Of a stretch of 6,437 bases of DNA, positions 1-5,681 are shown in pieces. The position numbers and the translations under genes are program-made. This DNA is from CAZUZD01 sp964624465. GTDB taxonomy: Bacteria; Planctomycetota; Planctomycetia; Isosphaerales; Isosphaeraceae. The stretch is taken from assembly GCA_964624465.1 (NCBI GenBank), contig CAZUZD010000342.1:1-6437 (forward strand). The letters run 5' to 3'. Numbering within the stretch: the first letter of the stretch is position 1; the number at the start of each line of letters is the position of its first letter. The notes beneath the pieces were generated by a model that ran no database searches, had not been told where the DNA came from, and was given only the letters and a program-made list of their open reading frames with translations.

Positions 1-705
1 GTCGGCGCCGTGGCGCAGCAGCACGCGCAGCAGGCCCAGCTCGTCGGGCTTTTGGATGCGCGGAGTCGCCAGCAGGATTCGCGCTCCCGCGGCATGCGCC
101 ACGGGCACCGCGTCGCCATACTGGTCGTACCCCTTGCCGCGGGTGTTCACCAGCACGGCGCCGTTGACCTTGAGCACGGCGCCGCCGCTGACCGACAGGC
201 CGGTGGCGTTGCCGCGGGGGTCGAGCACGATCACGCCCTCGCCCGAGTCCAGCGACTCGTACCCGGCCACCGCCCGCGCCGTGATCGGCCGGCTCGAGGC
301 CAGGCCCAGTGACTGGAGGAAGAGGGTGCGATACGGGATCGTCACGACCGCCTCGGTGTAGCGGGCGCCGCCGACGCCGGTGGAGTACGGGCCCGAGTGC
401 GGCGGCAGGTTCACCGCGTTGGCGGCGCCGGCGTTCCAGACCAGCGGCGGGCTGCTGGGGCTGAGCTTCGCCACGAAGTCGTTGGCCGAGGCCAGTGCCA
501 CAGCGTTGCTCAGGCCGATGAACTTGTCGCGGCCGGCGGCGATCGCGGCGGCGTCGGCCGCGTTCTGCGCCTGGCGGCGGGCGGCCATCATCAGGCCGCA
601 GTCGATCACCAGGCCGACCATGCCCAGCAGCACCGGCAGCAGCAGCCCGGTCATCAGCAGGATCTTGCCCGAGCGGCGGGCCCCGGTCGGTGTGCTGGTA
701 CGCAT
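1..705 (-). CDS. tadG: TadG-like Tad pilus assembly protein, N-terminal part (cut by left edge)
   Basis: 235 residues are visible, read without a stop to base 1; the C-terminus lies outside the window. Residues 1-13 are basic and cytoplasmic. Residues 14-40 form one transmembrane helix (LLMTGLLLPVLLGMVGLVID). It is followed by RRQAQNAADAAAIAAG (43-58), the hallmark of the Tad_N / TadE-TadG-like N-terminal family. Unlike the two TadE proteins it has no Gly followed by Glu at +5, so prepilin-type cleavage is not predicted. From about residue 158 the sequence VIVLDPRGNATGLSVSGG, then VNGAVLVN, matches the Leu-Asp-Pro / Ser-Gly / Val-Asn pattern common in TadG-like exported regions. Known family role: a membrane-anchored accessory pseudopilin needed for Flp pilus assembly or its surface display. 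The ATG at 705 was chosen because GGAG (715-718) lies 9 nt upstream. It is the last visible gene of the run, 54 nt after the second tadE. Whether the missing part carries a von Willebrand A domain, as some TadG proteins do, cannot be seen. Confidence 0.85.
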   Translation of the reverse strand, partial: MRTSTPTGARRSGKILLMTGLLLPVLLGMVGLVIDCGLMMAARRQAQNAADAAAIAAGRDKFIGLSNAVALASANDFVAKLSPSSPPLVWNAGAANAVNLPPHSGPYSTGVGGARYTEAVVTIPYRTLFLQSLGLASSRPITARAVAGYESLDSGEGVIVLDPRGNATGLSVSGGAVLKVNGAVLVNTRGKGYDQYGDAVPVAHAAGARILLATPRIQKPDELGLLRVLLRHGAD

Positions 706-719
706 GGCGGAAGACTCCA

Positions 720-749
720 GCGCCCCGGGGCCCCGACGGCCCCGGGCGC
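720..749 (-). promoter_or_regulatory. GC-rich hairpin in the tadE-tadG gap
   Basis: The arms at 724-732 and 738-746 are perfectly complementary over 9 bp (CCCGGGGCC with GGCCCCGGG, read on the minus strand) around a 5-nt loop. With one bulged base at 723 the stem gains 3 more pairs (720-722 with 747-749). The base of the stem is 1 nt from the tadG Shine-Dalgarno GGAG at 715-718. There is no U-tract, so this is not a standard intrinsic terminator. A role in setting tadG translation or in mRNA stability is an inference. In DNA this GC-rich, such stems can also occur by chance. Confidence 0.4.
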
Positions 750-759
750 GGCCACGGGG

Positions 760-1257
760 TCAGTGGGCGATCGGCATCTCGGAGGTGGCGCTGAGGGTCT
801 GGGCCGAGACCGGCAGGATCGGCGCGAACAGGGGCGACCAGCCGGCGGTGAGCGTCACCCGCACCTGGTCCTCGATGCCGTTGGCGAAGCCGTCGCCATC
901 GACGTCGAACCACTCGACCCGGACGCTCACGCGGGCCGGGTCGATGTTCAGGATCATGGGCCGCACGGCCGTGGCGATCTCGTCGCCGCTGCTGGCGGGG
1001 GCTTCGTAGGTCGCCGGGCCCCACGTGCTCAGCCGCCGGCCGCCGGCGTCGCCCGGCAGGAACCGGCCGTGCACGATCGCCATCCGCGCCAGGTGCCGGG
1101 ACGCGTGCGAGAGCATCTGGGCGCGGAAGACCGCCTGGCCCAGGTCGATGGCGCCGAAGACGAGGACCAGGAACAGGCTGATCGTGAGCGCGGCCTCGAC
1201 CACGACAGCACCGCGACGGGCCTGGCGAGCGTGAGGGTGGGGGTGGGGGGCGCGCAT
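760..1257 (-). CDS. tadE: TadE-like pseudopilin with an EF-hand-like acidic loop
   Basis: 165 residues. The class III (prepilin-type) signal is clear: a basic leader ending ARRG (13-16), then AVVVE, so cleavage would fall after G16 with Glu21 at +5. The hydrophobic helix follows (AALTISLFLVLVFGAIDLG, 22-40), then the TadE-typical segment QAVFRAQMLSHASRHLARMA (41-60). The periplasmic part ends VSAQTLSATSEMPIAH, also typical of TadE. Known role: minor pseudopilin of the Tad pilus, processed by a TadV/CpaA-type peptidase and placed in the inner membrane or pilus base. Residues 118-129 (DVDGDGFANGIE) fit the Dx(Dx)DG...E pattern of a calcium loop and sit between two predicted beta strands, which is unusual for TadE. 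The leader is His-Pro rich (PHPHPHA, 4-10). ATG 1257 is supported by GGAG at 1266-1269 with an 8-nt spacer. It lies 25 nt after the first tadE and upstream of tadG, consistent with an operon. Confidence 0.9.
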   Translation of the reverse strand: MRAPHPHPHARQARRGAVVVEAALTISLFLVLVFGAIDLGQAVFRAQMLSHASRHLARMAIVHGRFLPGDAGGRRLSTWGPATYEAPASSGDEIATAVRPMILNIDPARVSVRVEWFDVDGDGFANGIEDQVRVTLTAGWSPLFAPILPVSAQTLSATSEMPIAH

Positions 1258-1282
1258 GGCGGCGGCTCCGGGGGCGGGACGG

Positions 1283-1717
1283 CTAGCGAATCTGCGGCAG
1301 CTCGATCGTGCTCCGCATCACGAGGATGGCCGGGATGCCGGGCCAGGTGACCAGGGTGCGGAACGTGTAGCCTGTCGTCACCCGGACGCGGCGGTTGCCG
1401 CTGGCGGCGTCGATCAGGCCGTTGGCCGTGCTCTGCAGCGGCACGTCGACGGTGAGCTTCGTCGGGTCGAACGACGCGGTCTGCCGGGCGATCTCGGCGC
1501 GGGCGACGGCGGCGGTGGCGGCCTGCCACGTGGCCGGGCTGGCCGTGCGGCAGGGGTTCATGATGGCGTAGGCCGCCCCGGCGCGGGCGGCGTTGGTGAT
1601 CGCGATGTGGTGGTACAGGAACCGCCCGAAGTCGGCGCACCCCAGGAGCACGAGCAGGAGCACGGGCAGGACCAGGGCCAGCTCGACGGTCGCCGCGCCC
1701 CGGCGGCGGGCGCTCAG
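1283..1717 (-). CDS. tadE: TadE-like pseudopilin, start codon uncertain (CTG proposed)
   Basis: The TadE signature is strong: RRRG, then AATVE, giving a prepilin-type cleavage site Gly/Ala with Glu at +5. A hydrophobic helix follows (LALVLPVLLLVLLGCADFG), then RFLYHHIAITNAARAGAAYA. The C-terminus, VRVTTGYTFRTLV and then LVMRSTIELPQIR, is also typical of the family. Role as for other TadE proteins: membrane-anchored minor pseudopilin of the Tad pilus. The start is a problem. In this frame there is no ATG, GTG or TTG between 1811 and the cleavage site. A CTG at 1717-1715 overlaps the upstream TGA (1716-1714) as CTGA and would give 144 residues with a six-residue leader before the Gly, the usual TadE layout. 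The alternative GTG at 1813 gives 176 residues but overlaps the upstream gene by about 100 nt and lacks a Shine-Dalgarno. The frame stays open to an ATG at 2314, but that extension is a Pro/Arg/Gly-rich shadow of the upstream gene. I chose CTG as translationally coupled; the gene itself is secure, its start is not. Confidence 0.8.
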   Translation of the reverse strand: MSARRRGAATVELALVLPVLLLVLLGCADFGRFLYHHIAITNAARAGAAYAIMNPCRTASPATWQAATAAVARAEIARQTASFDPTKLTVDVPLQSTANGLIDAASGNRRVRVTTGYTFRTLVTWPGIPAILVMRSTIELPQIR

Positions 1718-2301
1718 CGGGTGGAGGTCTTCGAGACCACCTGCAGCGCCCCGGCGAGGATCGCCAGCACCGCCAGCACCTGGCCGGGCCCCAGCCCGTA
1801 GCGAGACAGCCACGACCGGAGCGTGGCCAGCACGGTCGCCACGCCGTGCCAGGTCGCCAGCCGGAGCGACTCGACCTGCATCAGCAGCACGAGCGTGACC
1901 GCCACCAGCACCAGCCGCACCAGCACCCCGGTCAGGCCGGTGCGGGATCGGGGTCGGGATCGGGCGCGATTCGCCCGGCTGCCGGGCTCGCCGCACTCCT
2001 GGGCCAGCCCGATGAGGATCTCCGGGTCGGTGCGGGCCAGCGAGCGGGCATCGAGGAACGGCCGGACGCGGTCGGCCATCCGCGCCCAGTGGGCGGCATC
2101 GGGCAGCGCCGGCTGGGCGGCCCTGGCGTCGCAGGCCGCCAGCAGCTCGCGGTGCAGGGCGCGATACTCGGCCTCGCCCAGGGTGAGACGCCGGCCGGCG
2201 GCGTCGTGGACGAGGCCCACCCAGGTGCGAAGCAACTGCCGCGGCGGGTCGGGGGGCGACCGTCGTTCGTCCGGGCTCGGGCAGGGGTTGGGGTGCCGCA
2301 T
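1714..2301 (-). CDS. Unrecognised two-helix membrane protein within the tad operon
   Basis: 195 residues; I do not recognise the family. Residues 1-20 are Pro/Arg rich. Residues 21-105 look like a small soluble, probably helical domain (LLRTWVGLVHDAAGRRLTLG, then EAEYRALHRELLAACDAR, then RMADRVRPFLDARSLARTDP and EILIGLAQECGE). A strongly basic linker follows (109-121, RANRARSRPRSR), then a hydrophobic helix (about 124-141, VLVRLVLVAVTLVLLMQV), an amphipathic stretch, and a second hydrophobic helix (about 171-190). The basic linker before the first helix suggests the soluble part is cytoplasmic, on the side of CpaF. That it is a real gene is supported by almost exclusively G/C third positions and by the two membrane helices, which exist only in this frame. 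It sits 53 nt after tadC and its TGA overlaps the proposed tadE start. No Shine-Dalgarno is visible before ATG 2301. It could be a Tad platform accessory protein; that is inference from position only. Confidence 0.75.
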   Translation of the reverse strand: MRHPNPCPSPDERRSPPDPPRQLLRTWVGLVHDAAGRRLTLGEAEYRALHRELLAACDARAAQPALPDAAHWARMADRVRPFLDARSLARTDPEILIGLAQECGEPGSRANRARSRPRSRTGLTGVLVRLVLVAVTLVLLMQVESLRLATWHGVATVLATLRSWLSRYGLGPGQVLAVLAILAGALQVVSKTSTR

Positions 2302-2354
2302 GGGTCAGCAACATGGGGGTCGAGACCTGAAGGCGGAGGGATGCGCGACGCGAC

Positions 2355-3293
2355 TCACTGGGCGAACGAGGAGGCCACCCGGAAGGCGGCCGGCCCGAGG
2401 ATCACGACGAAGATCGCCGGGAAGATGCAGATCAGGGTCGGGAACAGCACCTTGACCGCCGCCTTCTGGGCCCGCTCCTCGGCGGCCTGCTGGCGACGGA
2501 CCCGCAGGTTCTCGCCATGGACCCGCAGCGACCGCACCAGGCTGGCGCCGAACCGCTCGGATTGCGCCACCACCGACGCCAGGTTCCGCACCTCCTCCAG
2601 GCCGGTGCGGATGCCCATCTGGTGCAGCGACTCGCCCGGCGGCCGGCCGAGCTGGATCTCGCGCTCGATGATGCTCAGCTCGCGGGCCAGCGTCGGGTGC
2701 GCCGTCTGGAGCTCGCTGGTGACGCGGTGGATCGCACCCTGGAGGCTCAGGCCGCCCTCGAGGCAGATGACCATGACGTCGAGCGCATCGGGCAGCGAGC
2801 GTCGCAGCGCGTTCTGCTGGGCGGTGGCGCGGTGGTCGAGCCAGAAGCTCGGGCCGATCATCCCGAAGATCCCCAGGCAGGCGCCGCCCATCACGGCCGG
2901 CTGCATCGGGAAGACCTCGAGCAGCCCGGCGATCAACCCGACCAGCGCCGGGGCGACCATGAGCATGGCCTTCGACCCCAGGAACATCGCCATCGCCTGG
3001 CGGTGGTACAGGCCGGCGTTCAGCAGCCGGGCCTGGAGCCGCGAGCGGTCCTCCTCGTTCGTGGGGATCATCGCCGTGCCCATCTTCGGCAGCGTCGCGT
3101 GGGTCACGGTGGCGAACTGCGACGCCGCGCGACTGGGCGGTGCCGGGGCCGAGAACTCGTCGCGGCCCGAGCCCAGCTCCTCCAGGCGGTCGTCGAGCCG
3201 GGTCCGGCGCGAGCCGACGAGCAGGTAGATGAGCAGGATTCCGCTGCTGACGGCGGCGAAGACGCTCGCACCCAGCATGACCGTGGCGTTCAT
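2355..3293 (-). CDS. tadC: Tad pilus platform protein TadC (T2SS F domain)
   Basis: 312 residues, normal for TadC. An N-terminal membrane helix (about 6-27, with GILLIYLLVG) is followed by a cytoplasmic linker (28-105) containing LQARLLNAGLYHRQAMAMFL, characteristic of TadC. Then come hydrophobic segments at about 108-126 and 131-150. The type II secretion F domain (PF00482 type) spans about 165-295: RRSLPDALDVMVICLEGGLS at 164-183, the helical stretch SIIEREIQLGRPPGESL (207-223) and LASVVAQSERFGASLVRSLR (238-257). A final membrane helix follows (LFPTLICIFPAIFVVILGP, about 283-301). Known role: with TadB it forms the inner-membrane platform on which the CpaF ATPase drives pilin insertion. ATG 3293 is supported by GGGAG at 3300-3304 with a 6-nt spacer. 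It lies 34 nt after tadB, with a hairpin in between. Nothing is missing or broken. Confidence 0.95.
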   Translation of the reverse strand: MNATVMLGASVFAAVSSGILLIYLLVGSRRTRLDDRLEELGSGRDEFSAPAPPSRAASQFATVTHATLPKMGTAMIPTNEEDRSRLQARLLNAGLYHRQAMAMFLGSKAMLMVAPALVGLIAGLLEVFPMQPAVMGGACLGIFGMIGPSFWLDHRATAQQNALRRSLPDALDVMVICLEGGLSLQGAIHRVTSELQTAHPTLARELSIIEREIQLGRPPGESLHQMGIRTGLEEVRNLASVVAQSERFGASLVRSLRVHGENLRVRRQQAAEERAQKAAVKVLFPTLICIFPAIFVVILGPAAFRVASSFAQ

Positions 3294-3304
3294 GGCACGC
3301 TCCC

Positions 3305-3322
3305 GCCCGCGCGAGCGCGGGC
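3305..3322 (-). promoter_or_regulatory. GC-rich hairpin in the tadB-tadC gap
   Basis: A perfect 7-bp inverted repeat (GCCCGCG with CGCGGGC on the minus strand; arms 3316-3322 and 3305-3311) closes a 4-nt loop CTCG. It lies between the tadB stop (3328) and the tadC start (3293). It directly abuts the tadC Shine-Dalgarno GGGAG at 3300-3304 with no spacer. No U-tract follows, so a terminator is unlikely. An effect on tadC translation or on processing of the mRNA is possible but unproven. Confidence 0.35.
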
Positions 3323-3327
3323 CCCGC

Positions 3328-4284
3328 TCAGAAGTCGAAGTTCACGATCTTGTAGATCCAGACGGCGCCGATACTCTCGAGCCCGAGCACGGCGGCGATC
3401 AGGGTCGGGTGCTCCAGCAGCTCGCTGGTGTACTGGTGGTTGATCACCAGCATGATGAAGAACAGCATGATCGGCAGCCCGAGCAGGATCATCGCCTGGA
3501 ACCGGCCCTCGGCGGTGAGGGTCTGGATCTGGCCGCGGAGCTTGGCCCGCTGGCGGATCATGTGCGCCAGCTTGTCGAGCAGCTCGGCCAGGTTGCCGCC
3601 GGTCTGCTGCTGCACCAGCAGGGCGGTCACGAAGATCTTGATCTCCAGCAGGCCGGTGCGGCGCGCCAGGTCCCGCAGGGCCAGCTCGGGGGACAGGCCG
3701 AGGTTCTGCTGCTCGAAGCAGTACGAGAACTCGCCGGCGATCGGCTGCGCGAACTCGTCGGAGACCGCCTGCAACGCCTGCGAGGTGGTCTGGCCGGCGC
3801 GGACCACGCGCCCCATCAGGTCGAAGGCGTCGGGCAGCTGCGCCAGCATCTTGCCCATGCGCGAGCGCCGCTGCACCTCGACGTAGGCGAACGGCAGGAT
3901 CAGCCCCACCACGGCGGACGCCGCGCCCAGGATCACGCTCTGCCGCGCCAGGCCCAGCACCGTGCCCAGGCCGACGGCGGCGACCAGCGCGATGGCGCCC
4001 AGCCGCTCGGGCGTGACCTCGACGGCCGCCTGCTCGATCATGATCTCCAGCCGCCGCCGCAGACTCGGCCGCTGCACCTCGGGGCCGGGGATCAGGGCGT
4101 CGAGGTCGTGGAAGACCTGCGAGCGCTTGACCCGGTCGCGCTGGCGGCGGCGGAACTCGTCGTCGATCCGCTGGCCGAACCGGCTCCGGTCGCGGAGGTA
4201 CAGGTCGCTGACGATCGAGTACACGCCGCCCACGGCCGTCACCACGGCGCCGAAGGTCAGGAGCATCAGGAAGACGGGGTTCAC
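3328..4284 (-). CDS. tadB: Tad pilus platform protein TadB (T2SS F domain)
   Basis: 318 residues, as expected for TadB. The N-terminal helix is at about 4-24 (FLMLLTFGAVVTAVGGVYSI). A charged cytoplasmic region with DRSRFGQRIDDEFRRRQRDR (32-51) follows, then PSLRRRLEIMIEQAAVEVTP (73-92), typical of TadB. Two membrane segments lie at about 95-112 and 117-135. The F domain spans about 147-275: LAQLPDAFDLMGRVVRAGQT (148-167), GLSPELALRDLARRTGLLEI (196-215) and FVTALLVQQQTGGNLAELLD (218-237). Two terminal helices lie at about 264-281 and 293-311. Known role: inner-membrane platform partner of TadC, acted on by CpaF. The GTG at 4284 is chosen over longer readings because GGAGG at 4293-4297 sits 8 nt upstream and the N-terminal helix then begins naturally. 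The frame remains open far upstream, but there it is an Arg/His/Ala-rich shadow of cpaF. Confidence 0.93.
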   Translation of the reverse strand: MNPVFLMLLTFGAVVTAVGGVYSIVSDLYLRDRSRFGQRIDDEFRRRQRDRVKRSQVFHDLDALIPGPEVQRPSLRRRLEIMIEQAAVEVTPERLGAIALVAAVGLGTVLGLARQSVILGAASAVVGLILPFAYVEVQRRSRMGKMLAQLPDAFDLMGRVVRAGQTTSQALQAVSDEFAQPIAGEFSYCFEQQNLGLSPELALRDLARRTGLLEIKIFVTALLVQQQTGGNLAELLDKLAHMIRQRAKLRGQIQTLTAEGRFQAMILLGLPIMLFFIMLVINHQYTSELLEHPTLIAAVLGLESIGAVWIYKIVNFDF

Positions 4285-4292
4285 GGCGATCG

Positions 4293-4297
4293 CCTCC
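4293..4297 (-). promoter_or_regulatory. Shine-Dalgarno deciding the GTG start of tadB
   Basis: GGAGG on the minus strand, 8 nt before GTG 4284-4282. No ATG start gives a full-length TadB, and the reading frame is open far into cpaF, so this site is the main argument for the chosen start. It lies 3 nt downstream of the 9-bp hairpin in the cpaF-tadB gap. Confidence 0.75.
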
Positions 4298-4300
4298 ACG

Positions 4301-4327
4301 GGCCGCGCCCTGGCGGCGCGGCCAGGG
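4301..4327 (-). promoter_or_regulatory. Two mutually exclusive GC-rich hairpins in the cpaF-tadB gap
   Basis: Hairpin A: arms 4301-4309 and 4315-4323 (ggccgcgcc with ggcgcggcc on the plus strand) form a perfect 9-bp stem with a 5-nt loop. Hairpin B: arms 4308-4314 and 4321-4327 (ccctggc with gccaggg) form a perfect 7-bp stem with a 6-nt loop. The arms overlap, so only one can form at a time. Both lie between the cpaF stop (4329) and the tadB Shine-Dalgarno (4293-4297). Neither is followed by a U-tract. Any switching or translational role is inference; hairpin A should be the more stable. Confidence 0.4.
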
Positions 4328-4328
4328 T

Positions 4329-5681
4329 TCAGGACGTGAGCATCCGGCGCTCGAAGAGGCTGGCCGGCAGCTTGGTCCCCGAGATCTCCAGCCGCTCGAG
4401 GCACTGCGGGCGGATGCCGGTGGCGAAGAAGTAGCCCTGCGCCACCCGGTCCGCGTCGACGCCGGTCTGCTTGTAGCCGAAGATGTCCTGCATGCTCATG
4501 ATGTCCCCCTCCATGCCGGTGATCTCCGAGATCTTGACCACCTTGCGGGGGCCGCCCGAGAGCCGCGACGCCTGCACCACGAGCTGCACGGCCGAGGCGA
4601 TCTGCCGCCGGATGATCCAGATCGGCAGCTCGAAGCCCGCCATGCCGACCATCATCTCCAGCCGCGCCACCGCGTCGCGGGTGTCGTTGGCGTGGATCGT
4701 CGTCATGCTCCCCTCGTGGCCGGTGTTCATCGCCTGGAGCATGTCGAGCGCCTCGGGGCCGCGGCACTCGCCGACGACGATCCGGTCGGGCCGCATTCGC
4801 AGCGCGTTGCGGACGAGGTCGCGGGTGGTGATCTCGCCATGCCCCTCGATGTTCGCCGGCCGGGTCTCCATCCGCACCACGTGCCGCTGCTGGAGCCGCA
4901 ATTCGGCGGCGTCCTCGATGGTCGCGATCCGCTCGTCGTGCGGGATCGACGCCGAGAGCGTGTTCAGCAGGGTCGTCTTGCCGCTGCCGGTGCCGCCCGA
5001 GATGATGATGTTCATCCGCGCCTTGACGCACGCCGACAGGAACTCGGCCATCTCGGGCGTGAAGGCGCCGAACTTCATGAGATCCTCGACCTGGAGCGGC
5101 TTCGAGCTGAAGCGCCGGATCGAGAGCAACGCGCCGTCGAGCGCCAGCGGCGCGATGATCGCGTTGACGCGGCTGCCGTCGGGGAGCCGGGCGTCGACCA
5201 TCGGGCTGGTCTCGTCGACCCGGCGGCCGATCCGCCCGACGATCCGCTGGATGATCTGCACCAGGTGCTTGTCGTCGTTGAACGCCAGGTCCACCGGCTC
5301 CAGCCGGCCCCGGCGCTCGACGTAGGTGATCTTGGGGCCGTTGACCAGGATGTCGCTGATCGTCGGGTCGCGGAGCAGGGGCTCGAGCGGGCCCAGGCCG
5401 AAGGTCTCGTCGATGACCTCGCTGACCAGCCGCTCGCGCTCGGCGAGGTTCAGCAGGTCGGAGCTCCGCCGCGCCAGGGCCTCGGCGGCGATCCGGACCT
5501 CGGCCTTGAGCTCGTCCTCGTTCATCGTGCCGATCGCCGCCAGGTCCATGCTGGCGATGACCTGCTGGTGCAGCTCGCGCTTCAGGCGCAGGAGGCGGTC
5601 CTCCGGGCTGCTCGTCACGTCGGCGAGTCCCGGGTGGCTGGTCGTCGGATAGTTCCCGTTCATGCGGCTCATGGCATCCAT
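4329..5681 (-). CDS. cpaF: CpaF/TadA family secretion ATPase of the Tad pilus
   Basis: 450 residues, normal for CpaF. Residues 28-90 are the helical N-terminal region (LLRLKRELHQQVIASMDLAA and onward). FGLGPLEPLLRDPTISDILV (94-113) and the following VNGP are the conserved CpaF N-domain. RRVDETSPMVDARLPDGSRV (153-172) is also conserved. The catalytic core has Walker A GGTGSGKTT (229-237, Lys235), the Asp box TIEDAAEL (254-261), Walker B RIVVGECRG (300-308, Glu305) and the His box GHEGSMTTIHAN (321-332). All key residues are present, so it should be an active ATPase. Known role: cytoplasmic hexamer that powers Flp pilus assembly through the TadB/TadC platform. Three in-frame ATGs lie close together (5681, 5672, 5663) and none has a strong Shine-Dalgarno, so the start is uncertain by up to six codons. 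It begins 36 nt after the DUF362 gene and ends 44 nt before tadB. Confidence 0.97.
   Translation of the reverse strand: MDAMSRMNGNYPTTSHPGLADVTSSPEDRLLRLKRELHQQVIASMDLAAIGTMNEDELKAEVRIAAEALARRSSDLLNLAERERLVSEVIDETFGLGPLEPLLRDPTISDILVNGPKITYVERRGRLEPVDLAFNDDKHLVQIIQRIVGRIGRRVDETSPMVDARLPDGSRVNAIIAPLALDGALLSIRRFSSKPLQVEDLMKFGAFTPEMAEFLSACVKARMNIIISGGTGSGKTTLLNTLSASIPHDERIATIEDAAELRLQQRHVVRMETRPANIEGHGEITTRDLVRNALRMRPDRIVVGECRGPEALDMLQAMNTGHEGSMTTIHANDTRDAVARLEMMVGMAGFELPIWIIRRQIASAVQLVVQASRLSGGPRKVVKISEITGMEGDIMSMQDIFGYKQTGVDADRVAQGYFFATGIRPQCLERLEISGTKLPASLFERRMLTS

Noticed and set aside
1235..1250. G-runs on the plus strand at the start of the second tadE as a G-quadruplex
   Set aside because: Only three runs of three or more G occur close together, separated by single T bases. 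A fourth would need a long loop, so a three-layer structure is not well supported.
1718..2314. N-terminal extension of the first TadE to an ATG at 2314 (343 residues in total)
   Set aside because: The extra 199 residues are Pro/Arg/Ala/Gly-rich, whereas the other frame over the same bases has strong G/C third positions, a plausible soluble domain and two membrane helices.
720..4327. Intergenic hairpins as intrinsic terminators
   Set aside because: None is followed by a U-rich tract, and all lie between genes that should be co-expressed.
397..4434. Long open frames on the plus strand (for example 397-1350, 1846-3228 and 3229-4434)
   Set aside because: Their translations are rich in Arg, His, Gln, Gly and Asp without recognisable domains and lie antisense to well-supported Tad genes. 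Such open frames are expected opposite genes with strong G/C third-position bias.
4285..5031. Extension of TadB upstream into cpaF
   Set aside because: The extension is an Arg/His/Ala-rich shadow of the CpaF ATPase core. A good Shine-Dalgarno and a normal TadB N-terminus support GTG 4284.
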